Shown here: one piece after another, positions 53,661-62,737 of the stretch
Numbering within the stretch: position 1 is the first letter of the stretch
Layout of the letters: each line of letters begins with the position of its first letter
Assembly (NCBI RefSeq): GCF_014644455.1
Contig: NZ_BMKS01000001.1
Location: forward strand, 503,409-567,408
Direction of reading: 5' to 3'
Source of the DNA: Caldovatus sediminis
Lineage (GTDB): Bacteria; Pseudomonadota; Alphaproteobacteria; Acetobacterales; Acetobacteraceae
Length of the DNA stretch: 64,000 nt
Translations under genes and position numbers: made by a program
Notes under the pieces: model-generated
Database searches by the model: none
What the model was told of the DNA's origin: nothing
The model's input: the letters and a program-made list of their open reading frames with translations, nothing else

Positions 53661-56003
53661 ATGCGATCCTTCATGCTGCATCCGCGCACGGGGATCCCAT
53701 CGGTGCGTGACGTCCAGCCCTCGGCGCCGCGGCACGCCTTCCCGCTGCGCTCGCTGCTGCTGGCGGCCTTCCTGGTCCCGGCCCTGGCCTTCGCCGGCGT
53801 GGCGTGGCGCGACCACCAGCGCCTGCACCAGGAGGCGGCGGAGTCCGTGGACCGCACCGCCGCCATCGCGCAGGAGCACGCCCTCAAGGTCATCGAGACC
53901 AACGCCCTGGTCCTCGACCGCATCGAGGACAGCGTCCGCGGCCTCTCCTGGGACGAGATCGCCGCCCGCGAGCGGGAGGTGCACGAGGCCCTGCGCGACC
54001 TCGAGGCGCGGATCGAGCAGATCAGCGTCCTGCACCTGATCCGTCCGGACGGGCGGCTGGCCGCGATCAGCGTCGTCCATCCCGCGCCGCAGGTGGACCT
54101 GAGCGGGCGCGGATATTTCGCGCTCCACCGGAACGGCGAGCGGGGGCTGGCGTTCGGCGACCCGATCGTCGGCCGCACCACCGGCCAGGTGAGCTTCACC
54201 ATGAGCCGCGCGCGCATCGCGCCGGACGGGACGTTCGACGGCATCATCCTCGGCTCGGTCCTGCCCGACTACTTCCAGGGCTACTGGGCCACGCTCGCGG
54301 CCGGGGCGGATGCGCATTTCGGCCTGGTGCGCGCGGACGGCACGCTGCTCGCGCGCCTGCCGCCGCCGCCCTCGCTCGCGATCCGCCTGCCGCAGGACGG
54401 CGCCTTCATGCAGGCGATCGCCGGCGGCGCGCGGCGCGGCGTGATCGAGGTCGATCCCGCGCTCGACGGCGTCCGCCGGCTGGTCGGCTTCCGGCGGGTG
54501 GGCGAGCAGCCGCTCTACGTCTTCTACGCGCTCTCGCTCGACGCCGTCCGCGCCGAGTGGCTCGGCCACCTCGCGGTGAACGGCACGCTCGCGCTGCTCG
54601 CCACCCTGGTGCTCGGCGGCGCGGCGCTGGTCGCGGCGCGGCGCTGGCGCGCGGAGCAGAGCGCGCTCGCCGAGCTCGCCCGCTCGCATGCCGAGCTGCG
54701 CGCCGAGATCGCGCGGCGCGAGGCGGCCGAGGAGGAGCTGCGCGCCGCCCAGCGGCTGGAGGCGGTAGGCCGCCTCACGGGCGGCGTGGCGCACGACTTC
54801 AACAACCTGCTCACCGCCATCCTCGGCAGCCTGCAGCTCCTCGAACGCCATCTGGAGCGCGGCGCGGGCGGCGCCGCGGCGGCGCCGCTCGACGCCCGCA
54901 CGCGGCGCCTGATCGGCACCGCCCGCGACGCCGTCGAGCGCGGCAGCCGGCTGACCGCGAGCCTGCTCGCCTTCTCCCGCCGCCAGACGCTGCGCGCCGA
55001 GCCGCTCGACGCCAACGCCCTCATCGGCAGCATGCTGCCGCTGCTGCGCCGCGCCCTCGGCGAGGCGGCGGAGCTGCGCCTGGAGCTCAGCCCCGGCCTG
55101 CCGCCCTGCATGGCCGACGCGGCGCAGCTCGAGGCGGCGCTGCTCAACCTGACCATCAACGCGCGCGACGCGCTGCCGCCGGAAGGGGGCGTGGTCACGC
55201 TCCGCACCTTCCGCACCGACCCGACGGTTCCGCCGGGCAAGGGACGGGTGGGGATCGCGGTCAGCGACACCGGCTCCGGCATGTCGCCCGAGGCGCGCGC
55301 TCGCGCCTTCGAGCCCTTCTTCACCACCAAGCCGGTCGGCAAGGGCACCGGCCTCGGTCTGAGCCAGGTCTACGGCGTGGTCCGGCAGCTCGGGGGCGAG
55401 GTGTCGATCGAGAGCGCCCCCGGCCAGGGCACCACCGTCCTCATGCGCCTGCCCGAGACGAGCCCGGTCGCCGCGGCGGAGCCGGCCCGGACCGCGGCGC
55501 CGGCGCCGGCGGGCGGCGCCGCCGAGGCGCGGGACGGCGGCGCCGACACCGGCGCCGCCGCGGCCAACGGGCGGAGCGTCCTGGTCGTCGAGGACGACCG
55601 GGCAGTACGCGACATGGCCTCCGAGACGCTGCGCGAGGCGGGTTGGCGCGTGACCGAGGCGCCCGACGGCCGCGCCGCCCTCGCGCTGATCGAGGCCGGC
55701 GAGCGGGTCGATCTGCTGTTCACCGACGTGGTGATGCCGGGCGGCATCTCCGGCGTGGAGCTGGCCGAGGCGGCACGGCGGATGCGTCCCGACCTCGCCG
55801 TGCTGCTCGCCTCGGGCTATGCCGGCGGCGCGCAGCCCAACGGGGGGGGTCATCCGGCCTGCCCCTTCCCGCTGCTCGACAAGCCCTACGACCGGGTCGC
55901 GCTGGTCGCCGCCGCGGCGGCGGCCTTCGGCGCCCCGGAGGAGGCCGCGGCGCTCATCGCCGCCCGGTCGCCGGTCGCCGCGCGCGCCGACGCCACGGCC
56001 TGA
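53661..56003 (+). CDS. Membrane hybrid sensor histidine kinase with C-terminal receiver
   Basis: 780 residues. Membrane helices at about 30-48 and 303-326 flank a periplasmic sensor of some 250 residues with dCache-like features (R-G-Y-F-A-L-H, F-G-D-P-I-V-G, G-V-L-type end strands). The cytoplasmic part has a short coiled coil, HisKA with H378 in G-V-A-H-D-F-N-N-L-L, HATPase with D-T-G-S-G-M and G-T-G-L-G-L-S, an Ala/Pro linker, and a receiver with E-D-D and the phospho-acceptor Asp in F-T-D-V-V-M-P. There is no output domain and no response regulator gene nearby, so phosphate must leave by a partner elsewhere. Ligand unknown. Confidence 0.93.
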   Translation: MRSFMLHPRTGIPSVRDVQPSAPRHAFPLRSLLLAAFLVPALAFAGVAWRDHQRLHQEAAESVDRTAAIAQEHALKVIETNALVLDRIEDSVRGLSWDEIAAREREVHEALRDLEARIEQISVLHLIRPDGRLAAISVVHPAPQVDLSGRGYFALHRNGERGLAFGDPIVGRTTGQVSFTMSRARIAPDGTFDGIILGSVLPDYFQGYWATLAAGADAHFGLVRADGTLLARLPPPPSLAIRLPQDGAFMQAIAGGARRGVIEVDPALDGVRRLVGFRRVGEQPLYVFYALSLDAVRAEWLGHLAVNGTLALLATLVLGGAALVAARRWRAEQSALAELARSHAELRAEIARREAAEEELRAAQRLEAVGRLTGGVAHDFNNLLTAILGSLQLLERHLERGAGGAAAAPLDARTRRLIGTARDAVERGSRLTASLLAFSRRQTLRAEPLDANALIGSMLPLLRRALGEAAELRLELSPGLPPCMADAAQLEAALLNLTINARDALPPEGGVVTLRTFRTDPTVPPGKGRVGIAVSDTGSGMSPEARARAFEPFFTTKPVGKGTGLGLSQVYGVVRQLGGEVSIESAPGQGTTVLMRLPETSPVAAAEPARTAAPAPAGGAAEARDGGADTGAAAANGRSVLVVEDDRAVRDMASETLREAGWRVTEAPDGRAALALIEAGERVDLLFTDVVMPGGISGVELAEAARRMRPDLAVLLASGYAGGAQPNGGGHPACPFPLLDKPYDRVALVAAAAAAFGAPEEAAALIAARSPVAARADATA

Positions 56004-56254
56004 GCCGCGCCAGCCGCCCGCGCACGGGGCACGACGTGGTTGCCGGCGTGCCGGCGCCGCCACCCGCCCCTGGGGACCGGCGGCAACGATCCGTGCCCGA
56101 ACGGCAAGCGGCGGCCACCCGCGGCCGCCTCCAGCGTTGCATGCGCGGAGCGGACGGCCCCGTTCCCCGCCGAAGGCCCGCGGTCCCATGCCGGCCGGGA
56201 GAGCCGAGGCGGCGCGACGGCGAGGTCCGGACAGGGGAGGGAGAGCAGCCCGCG

Positions 56255-57196
56255 ATGGCTCCGCCGATGCGCGACTCGGCCGCAACGGCCTTGGACCGTC
56301 CGGCGGGAGCGGAGATGGCGGCCGACGGCCGCGGCACTCCGGCCCGCCGCCATGCACAGGGGCCGGCGTGGCGCGCGGCCCCGTCGCCCGGCCTCCGCCA
56401 CGCGCGACCTGGGAGCGGAGCCGGGACCGGCCGGCGGCGATGGGCGCGCTTCGGCGCGGCGTTCGGGGCGGCGCTCCTGCTCCCCGTCCTTGCCCTGGCC
56501 GGCCTGGTCCTGCTCTCCGACCCGCCCGAGCGGCATCACCTGGCGGCAGCGGACCAGGACGCCGTCGAGGAGCGGGAAGCGCCGCGGGCCGCGGGCGGAA
56601 CGGTCGCCGCGACCGTCGCGCCGCCCCCCGCGCGCGAGGCCCCGGCGCTGTCCGACGCCGATCCGTCGGCGGCCGGGCCGGCGGACCTGATCGCCGAGCT
56701 GGCGCGGCTGCGCGCCGCGGTGGCGGCCGAGCGCGCGCGGCTCGCGGTCCTCCGGCAGGAGCGGGAGGCACTGCTCGCCAGCCTCGAGGCGTTGCGCCAC
56801 GGCGCAGCGGGCGGGCTGGCGGCAGCGGTCGCGCCCGGCGCCGCCGCGGTGCCGCCGGCGCCGGCCGAGGAGGGCAGACCGCCGGCGCCGCCCCGGGCCG
56901 CGGAAGCGGAAGGGCTGCGGATCGTGCTCCATCACCGCGCCGGATCCGCCTCGGCCGCGCGCGCCGCCGCGCAGGTGGCGGCGGCGCTGCGCGAAGCCGG
57001 GCTCGAGACGGCCGGCACGCGCGAGGTTCCGGCCGTGCCCTCGGTGCGGGTGGTGCGCTACTTCCATTCCGCCGACGCCGCCGCCGCGGCGCGGATCGCG
57101 GCCCGTCTCGGCCGGGGCTGGGCGATCCAGGACTTCCGCGCCTTCAACCCCCTGCCGCCGCCACAGACCGTGGAAATCTGGCTGCCCGACCGCTGA
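56255..57196 (+). CDS. Membrane-anchored protein with coiled coil and LytR_C/SPOR-like end, unknown function
   Basis: 313 residues. Basic N-terminus (1-65), one transmembrane helix (about 66-88), then a periplasmic part: Ala/Pro linker, a coiled coil near 145-180 (L-I-A-E-L-A-R-L-R-A-A-V-A), another Pro/Ala linker, and a C-terminal domain from about 225 with L-R-I-V-L-H-H-R-A-G and V-R-Y-F-H-S-A-D-A-A-A-A-A-R-I-A, resembling LytR C-terminal or SPOR-like modules. Good RBS (GGGGAGGGAGAG). It follows the hybrid kinase by 250 nt; a role at the cell wall is possible but not shown. Not recognised as a named family. Confidence 0.68.
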   Translation: MAPPMRDSAATALDRPAGAEMAADGRGTPARRHAQGPAWRAAPSPGLRHARPGSGAGTGRRRWARFGAAFGAALLLPVLALAGLVLLSDPPERHHLAAADQDAVEEREAPRAAGGTVAATVAPPPAREAPALSDADPSAAGPADLIAELARLRAAVAAERARLAVLRQEREALLASLEALRHGAAGGLAAAVAPGAAAVPPAPAEEGRPPAPPRAAEAEGLRIVLHHRAGSASAARAAAQVAAALREAGLETAGTREVPAVPSVRVVRYFHSADAAAAARIAARLGRGWAIQDFRAFNPLPPPQTVEIWLPDR

Positions 57197-57893
57197 GCGG
57201 GAGGGCGCGCCGCGACGCTGGGCCTTCCGGGCAAGGCGCCTGCCCGCGTGGTGAGGAGGCGGCGCCACACCCGGCGTTCGCGCCACATTTCGCCGCGAGA
57301 ACATGCTTGACCGTAATCCCTATCTTCCGTTAGGCGAAAAATTAACGGTCCGGAATTGATCATTCACCTTGCCGCTGACGCGACTTCCGCCGGGCGCGCC
57401 GCCGACATCCTGTCGCGCCGCGCCGCGCGCGGCTCGCGCCGAGGAGATTTCGATGAGGATCGCGGCCGCACGCCGCCGGCGGGATGACGAGCGCAACGGC
57501 GACGGGATCGGCATGGCGCCGAGCGGCCCCGGCGGCGCGGTCGCGCGGGCGGGCCATGGCGCAGCCGCCGCAACCAGGGACGACCGGACACCGCCTCGCG
57601 CCGGTGTCCTGGGGCACGAACTCTCGACCGACTGGTTCCTGCCGGCCGCTTGACGGAACGGTGCCGCACGGGACGGGTCGGGGGCCCGTCCCGGACGGAG
57701 GGGAACAAGCACGCTCGGTCCGGAGGCAGGCGGGGGCGTCGGGGGGCGCCCCCGCCGGCGTTTCCGGCGCTCGCCGCGGGGCGCATCGCCAGCGGCCGCG
57801 GTGCGGCAAGGGGGCCGAGAAAGCTTGATCGGCCGGTCGCGTTTCGCCCAGTCTCGGCGCAACCACCAAAGCCGCCAGGGAGGACCAGCGACC
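57197..57893. other. 697-nt intergenic region with an AT-rich patch
   Basis: No gene supported. A less GC-rich patch at 57303-57368 contains TTGACC (57307-57312) and a 6-bp inverted repeat ccgtta/taacgg (57327-57332 and 57343-57348) around an A-rich loop. This may be a promoter or an intrinsic hairpin, but no fitting -10 is seen at 17 nt. The rest is featureless GC-rich DNA. An aggagga-type site (57879-57884) precedes the next gene. Confidence 0.45.
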
Positions 57894-58886
57894 ATGTCGA
57901 CACGCCGCCGCATCCTGCACGTCGCGGCCGCCGCGCCGGGGGCGCTCGCCGCGCCCGCCGTGCTCCGGGGGGCCGCTGCGCAGGAGGCGACCTTCCCCAA
58001 CCGCCCCATCACCATCGTCAATCCCTATCCGCCAGGCGGCGCGACGGATTTCGGCACCCGCCTCCTCGCCGCGCGCATGGAGCCCGAACTCGGCCAGTCC
58101 ATCGTCGTGGACAGCCGGCCCGGCGCCGGCACCGCCGTGGCGAACGCCTACGTCGCCGGCCTGCGGCCGGACGGCTACACGCTGCTGATGGGCACCACCT
58201 CGCTCGCGGTGCTCCCGGCCCTGCAGCCAAACGTGCAGCCGCGCGATCCGCAGAGCGCCTTCACGCCGATCGGCACCGCCACCCGCTCGCCCTTCATCCT
58301 GCACGTCCACCCGAGCGTGCCGGCGCGCACCACGGCCGAGCTGATCGCCCATGCCAAGGCCAATCCCGGCAAGCTGAGCTGGGGCAGCTCGGGAATCGGC
58401 GCGATCAACCACATGACGCTCGAGCTGTTCCGCAGCCGCGCCGGGATCGACGTGGTGCACGTGCCCTATCGCGGCGGCGCGCCGGCCCTGCTCGACATCC
58501 AGGCCGGGCGCATCCATGCGATGTTCGCGGCGGTGCAGGAGGCCATCGGCTCGGTGCGCGACGGCAGGACGCGCGCCATCGCCGTCACCTCGGCCTCCCG
58601 CATCGGGGTGCTGCCGGACCTGCCGCCGGTGGCCGAGGCGCTTCCGGGCTTCGAGACGGTGTTCTGGCAGGGCCTGTTCGGCCCGGCGGGGCTGCCGGCG
58701 GGCGTGGTGTCCAGGCTCGGCGCCGCCCTGCGGGTGGCGACCACCGACGAGTCGGTGCGCGCGCGCATGGCCGAGCAGGGGATCGAGGCCTGGCCCGGCG
58801 ACGCCGAGCTGCTGCGCCAGACCCTCGCGCGCGACACCGAGATGTGGGGCAAGATCATCCGCGAGGCGAACATCCGGGTGGAATAG
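57894..58886 (+). CDS. Tripartite tricarboxylate transporter-type substrate-binding protein (TctC/Bug family)
   Basis: 330-residue periplasmic protein. Residues 1-29 form a signal peptide starting S-T-R-R-R and ending R-G-A-A-A-Q (the R-R-R suggests possible Tat export). Bug-family signature: F-P-N-R-P-I-T-I-V-N-P-Y-P-P-G-G near residue 34, R-P-G-A-G-T near 82, and V-P-Y-R-G-G-A-P-A near 187. Binds carboxylates in the family. No TctA/TctB membrane genes are nearby, so it is one of the orphan TctC proteins frequent in these bacteria. Start ATG 57894 after GGGAGGA. Confidence 0.92.
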   Translation: MSTRRRILHVAAAAPGALAAPAVLRGAAAQEATFPNRPITIVNPYPPGGATDFGTRLLAARMEPELGQSIVVDSRPGAGTAVANAYVAGLRPDGYTLLMGTTSLAVLPALQPNVQPRDPQSAFTPIGTATRSPFILHVHPSVPARTTAELIAHAKANPGKLSWGSSGIGAINHMTLELFRSRAGIDVVHVPYRGGAPALLDIQAGRIHAMFAAVQEAIGSVRDGRTRAIAVTSASRIGVLPDLPPVAEALPGFETVFWQGLFGPAGLPAGVVSRLGAALRVATTDESVRARMAEQGIEAWPGDAELLRQTLARDTEMWGKIIREANIRVE

Positions 58887-59071
58887 GCCCTTGGCCGCCG
58901 AGGGGCGGGCCCGGCGACGGTGTGCGGGCGCGGCGGAAGCGCCTATCCTGGCGGACGGAGCGGCCGGCGGGGCACCGCCTTCGCGGCCCGGACGGCGGCG
59001 GCCAGTGCCGCGGCCGGCCCGGGCGGGTGCGAGGCGACCCCGGCCCGGCGCGCCGAAGGGGAACCACACGC

Positions 59072-59353
59072 ATGCCGATCGAGACCGCCGCCGCGCCGCC
59101 GCCATCGCCTGCGGGCCGACGCCGCCATCGCCGCCGCGGCACACCCGCGGCGCTGGCCCTCGCCGCGCCTCTGCTCGGCCTCGCCGGCTGCGGCGGCGAG
59201 GGGCTGATGGCCGGGGGCGAGTACTCCGGCGTGCCCGACACGGTGATCTCCGTCGGCCGCAACGAGCTGAGCCCCTATGGCTACATGCGCAACGACGGCA
59301 CCATCGTGCTCAACCGCGAGAGCGGCGACTACCGGGACTTCCCGCGGCGCTGA
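59072..59353 (+). CDS. Small putative lipoprotein, unknown function
   Basis: 93 residues. Arg-rich N-terminus, hydrophobic core P-A-A-L-A-L-A-A-P-L-L-G, then lipobox L-A-G-C; cysteine at about 40 would be lipidated. The mature 53 residues contain I-S-V-G-R-N-E-L-S-P-Y-G-Y and end in D-Y-R-D-F-P-R-R. Ribosome-binding site GAAGGGG at 59055-59061, 10 nt upstream. Family not recognised. Stands between two solute-binding protein genes in the same direction. Confidence 0.65.
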   Translation: MPIETAAAPPPSPAGRRRHRRRGTPAALALAAPLLGLAGCGGEGLMAGGEYSGVPDTVISVGRNELSPYGYMRNDGTIVLNRESGDYRDFPRR

Positions 59354-59479
59354 TCCGGCACGCCGGTGGCACGGGACTTGCTCCGACTACGACCGCCGCC
59401 CGCCGCGGCGCCAGGCGCCCCGCAGGACGGTCGCGCCGAGGGCTTCGACTGCAGGCACTCACATCGGGAGAGGCTTCGC

Positions 59480-61159
59480 ATGAGCGTTTCCAGGCACACC
59501 CCGCCCCGCCGCGTCGCCCGCGCCGCGGCAGGGGTCCGGGCAACGACGGGCGCCGCGGCCGCGGCGGCGCTGCTCGCGGCGGCAGCGGCGGCGTGGCTGC
59601 CCGCGCCGGCCGCGGCGCAGCAGCCGCCGCGCACCCTGCGCATCGCCATGACCGCGACCGACGTCCCGACCACCACCGGGATGCCGAACAACGGCTTCGA
59701 GGGGATGCGCTTCCTCGGCTACCCGATCTTCGAATCGCTGGTGCTGTGGGACCTCTCGCGCGCCGACGTGGTGGCCGGCCTGCGCCCCGGCCTCGCCGAG
59801 CGCTGGGAGCAGGACGAGGCCGACCCGCGCGTCTGGCGCTTCCATCTCCGCCGCGGCGTCACCTTCCACGACGGCACGCCGTTCAACGCCGACGCGGTGA
59901 TCTGGAACCTCGACCGCTTCTTCCGCAACGACAGCCCGCAGTTCGACCCCGCCGGCAGCGCCATCACCCGCGGCCGCATCCCCGTGCTCGAGTCCTACCG
60001 CAAGGTGGACGACTTCACGGTGGAGACGGTGACGACGCGGCCCGTCTCCTACTGGCCCTACCTGGTCGTCTACGTGCTGATCACCTCGCCCCACTCCTTC
60101 GAGCAGGCGGGGCGCGACTGGGGCCGCGTCGCCGCCCTGCCGCCGGCCGGCACCGGGCCGTTCCGCCTCGCCCGCTTCGTGCCGCGCCAGCAGGCGGAGC
60201 TCGCGCGCAACGACGGCTACTGGGATGCTGGGCGCCGCGCCAGGCTCGACCGCATCGTGCTGATCCCGATGCCGGAGGCGAACACGCGCCTCGCCGCGCT
60301 GCGCTCCGGCCAGGTGGACTGGATCGAGGTGCCGCCGCCCGATGCCATCCCGAGCCTGCGCCAGGCCGGCTTCCAGGTGGTCACCAACTCCTACCCGCAT
60401 GTCTGGCCCTGGGTCTTCGCCGCCGGCCGGCAGGGCAGCCCGGTCGCCGACGTGCGCGTGCGCCAGGCGCTCAACTACTGCATAGACCGCGAGGGCATGG
60501 TGACGCTGCTCAACGGCACCGCCGAGCCCTCGGTCGGCTTCGTCAAGGCGAACGACCCGCTGTTCGGCAGCCCGCAGCACCGCTACCGGCTCGACCCGGC
60601 GCGCGGGCGGGCGCTGCTCGCGGAGGCGGGCTATTCCGCGCAGCGGCCTCTCCGGCTCAAGGTCGGCATCTCCACCTCCGGCTCGGGGCAGATGCTGCCG
60701 CTGCCGATGAACGAGTTCCTGCAGCAGAGCCTGCGCCAGCACTGCGGCGTCGAGGTCGCCTTCGAGGTGGTGGAGTGGAACACGCTGCTCGCCGCGCTGC
60801 GCTTCCCCCCCGACCAGCCGCAATGGCTCGGCGCGGACGCGGTGAACATCTCGCTCTACTCCTCCGACCCCTCGGCCTTCGCGCGCTGGTTCCTCTCCTC
60901 CAACTTCTCGCCACGCGGCTCGAACGCGGGCCACTGGCGGGACGAGGCCTTCGACCGCGCCTTCGCCGCGCTGGAGACGGAGCGCAACCCGGAGCGCATC
61001 GCGCAGCTCCTGCGCACGGCGCACGAGCGGCTGGTGGACAACCCGCCCTGGCTCTGGATCGTGCACGACCTCAACCCGCGCGCCATGACGCGGCGGGTGC
61101 GCGGCTTCACCAGCGCGCAGAGCTGGTTCCAGGACCTCACCCCGGTCGAGCTGCAATAG
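59480..61159 (+). CDS. ABC transporter substrate-binding protein, family 5 (peptide/opine type)
   Basis: 559 residues with a long Ala-rich signal peptide (about 1-47, ending A-P-A-A-A-Q). SBP_bac_5 features: P-I-F-E-S-L-V near 85, F-H-L-R-R-G-V-T-F-H-D-G-T-P-F-N-A-D near 122, V-R-V-R-Q-A-L-N-Y near 325, and D-P-A-R-G-R-A-L-L near 373. Such proteins bind oligopeptides, glutathione, nickel chelates or sugars. The matching permease and ATPase genes (DppBCDF type) are absent; a NIPSNAP gene follows at 17 nt. ATG at 59480 after GGGAGAGG. Confidence 0.92.
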   Translation: MSVSRHTPPRRVARAAAGVRATTGAAAAAALLAAAAAAWLPAPAAAQQPPRTLRIAMTATDVPTTTGMPNNGFEGMRFLGYPIFESLVLWDLSRADVVAGLRPGLAERWEQDEADPRVWRFHLRRGVTFHDGTPFNADAVIWNLDRFFRNDSPQFDPAGSAITRGRIPVLESYRKVDDFTVETVTTRPVSYWPYLVVYVLITSPHSFEQAGRDWGRVAALPPAGTGPFRLARFVPRQQAELARNDGYWDAGRRARLDRIVLIPMPEANTRLAALRSGQVDWIEVPPPDAIPSLRQAGFQVVTNSYPHVWPWVFAAGRQGSPVADVRVRQALNYCIDREGMVTLLNGTAEPSVGFVKANDPLFGSPQHRYRLDPARGRALLAEAGYSAQRPLRLKVGISTSGSGQMLPLPMNEFLQQSLRQHCGVEVAFEVVEWNTLLAALRFPPDQPQWLGADAVNISLYSSDPSAFARWFLSSNFSPRGSNAGHWRDEAFDRAFAALETERNPERIAQLLRTAHERLVDNPPWLWIVHDLNPRAMTRRVRGFTSAQSWFQDLTPVELQ

Positions 61160-61176
61160 GGAGGGCGCGCGCCGCC

Positions 61177-61515
61177 ATGATCGTGGACCTCAGGATCTAC
61201 ACCTGCCTGCCCAACAAGGTGGCGGAGTTCGTCGCCCTCTACGAGGCGGAGGGCTGGCCGATCCAGCTCAGGTACCTCGAGAACTGCGTCGGCTGGTACA
61301 CCACGGTCGAGGGGGCGCTGAACACGGTGGTGCACATGTGGGGCTACGCCGACCAGGGCGACCGCGAGCGCCGGCGCGCGGCGATGGCGGCCGACCCGGC
61401 CTGGCAGGCCTACCTGAAGAAGGTCGGCGAACGCGGCCTGCTGCTGAAGATGGAGAACCGCATCATCCGCCCGACGCCGTTCTTCGAGGCGCACCGGGCG
61501 GCGAAGGCGGGCTGA
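61177..61515 (+). CDS. NIPSNAP-family protein
   Basis: 112-residue dimeric alpha-beta barrel-type protein: starts V-D-L-R-I-Y-T-C near residue 3 and contains V-V-H-M-W-G-Y-A-D near 50 and a W-Q-A-Y near 75. Family function is not known; in bacteria it is often near catabolic or binding-protein genes. Co-directional with the peptide-type binding protein (17-nt gap, GGGAGGG site), so likely the same transcript. Confidence 0.87.
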   Translation: MIVDLRIYTCLPNKVAEFVALYEAEGWPIQLRYLENCVGWYTTVEGALNTVVHMWGYADQGDRERRRAAMAADPAWQAYLKKVGERGLLLKMENRIIRPTPFFEAHRAAKAG

Positions 61516-61564
61516 CCGCGGGGCGGGGCGGCCGGTGCGGCCGCCCCCTCCGCAGCGGTGCCGC

Positions 61565-62704
61565 TCAGGCGAAGATCCGCGAGGCGCGCCGCCGGATCCC
61601 GCCGCGCCCCGGCCGTTCCGCCGCCCGCCAGGCGGGGCGCGCGCCGTCGCCGCGCGGGCCCGTCGCCGCCCCCCGGCCATCGGCCAGTCCGCGCGCCGTC
61701 GCCGCGCCGAGCACCAGCGCGCCGAGCCCGACCACCGCCGCCACGGTGGCCACCGGGTGCATCTGCGCCTCCAGGAACATGCTGGTCTGCCGCACCGGCT
61801 CGATCGGGCGCGAGAGGCTGCGCTCGGCGCCATCCTCGCGCGGCGCGTAGAGGTTGTCGCGCCGCTCCGGGGGCTGGCGCACTTCCGCCGTCGGGCCGGC
61901 ACGGCCGACCGCCCCCATGGCGAGGTCGGTCAGGCGCGGCGCGACCTGGCCCATCAGGGCGATCACGTAGCCGCCGAAGCCCACCACCAGCTCGCGCCGC
62001 GGATGCTCGCAGGCGAACAGGATCGCGCGCGCCGCCAGCCGCGGGTCGTAGGCCGGCGGCGGCACCCTCAGGCCCTCCGCGCCGAGCAGGTTGCGCGCGT
62101 GCTCGACATGGGGCGTGTCGATGCTCGAGGGCTTGATCAGCGTCACCGAGACCGGGGCGCCCTCCGCCTCCAGCTCCACCCGCAGCGCGTCGGTGATGCC
62201 CTTCACGGCGTGCTTGGAGGCCGAATAGGCCCCCTGGAGGTTGAGCGCGCGGTCGGAGAGCACGCTGCCGACGTTGATCAGCGCCCCACCGCGCTGCCTG
62301 AGGGTGCGCAGCGCGACGAGCGAGCCGTGCACGACGCCGAAGTAGTTCACGTCGAACAGGCGGCGGTGGTCCTCGACCGGCACGTCCGCGACCCTGCCGT
62401 AGATCGTCACCGCCGCGTCGTTCACCCAGGAATCGAAGCCGCCGAAGGCCTCCTGCGCCTTCGCCGCGATCGCCTCGACCTGCGCGAGGTCGGCGACGTC
62501 GGCGACGACGTACTCGGCGCGGCCGCCCTGGCGGCGGATCTGGTCGCAGGCCTCGCGCAGCGCCCCCTCGTTGCGCGCGGCGAGCACGACCCGGGCGCCG
62601 CGCCGCGCGGCCAGGCGCGCCGTGGCGAGGCCGATGCCGGAGCTCGCCCCGGTGATGACGATGGACTGTTGCGCGAGGGGCTTGAGCGGGACCGTTGCGG
62701 GCAT
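61565..62704 (-). CDS. SDR-family oxidoreductase with C-terminal membrane extension
   Basis: 379 residues, about 130 longer than a basic SDR. Cofactor motif T-G-A-S-S-G-I-G at 18-25, an R in A-A-R-N that favours NADP, N-D-A-A near 96, S near 147, and the intact Y-S-A-S-K-H-A near 159. After residue 250 comes a tail with one hydrophobic segment (V-A-A-V-V-G-L-G-A-L-V-L-G near 330) and an Arg-rich end. The tail could anchor it to the membrane. This architecture is common among uncharacterised proteobacterial SDRs. Ends 50 nt from the convergent NIPSNAP gene. Confidence 0.88.
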   Translation of the reverse strand: MPATVPLKPLAQQSIVITGASSGIGLATARLAARRGARVVLAARNEGALREACDQIRRQGGRAEYVVADVADLAQVEAIAAKAQEAFGGFDSWVNDAAVTIYGRVADVPVEDHRRLFDVNYFGVVHGSLVALRTLRQRGGALINVGSVLSDRALNLQGAYSASKHAVKGITDALRVELEAEGAPVSVTLIKPSSIDTPHVEHARNLLGAEGLRVPPPAYDPRLAARAILFACEHPRRELVVGFGGYVIALMGQVAPRLTDLAMGAVGRAGPTAEVRQPPERRDNLYAPREDGAERSLSRPIEPVRQTSMFLEAQMHPVATVAAVVGLGALVLGAATARGLADGRGAATGPRGDGARPAWRAAERPGRGGIRRRASRIFA

Positions 62705-62737
62705 GGCGGCGTCCTCGTGCCGGAGGGGAGCGCCGGC

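Noticed and set aside
53661-56003. Possible hidden response regulator gene inside the receiver part of the hybrid kinase
   Set aside because: The receiver is in frame with the kinase and no stop or start separates it, so it is one hybrid protein.
52875-56771. A 1298-codon minus-strand frame opposite thpR and the hybrid kinase
   Set aside because: Shadow of two well-supported genes with intact motifs; no start signal or domain.
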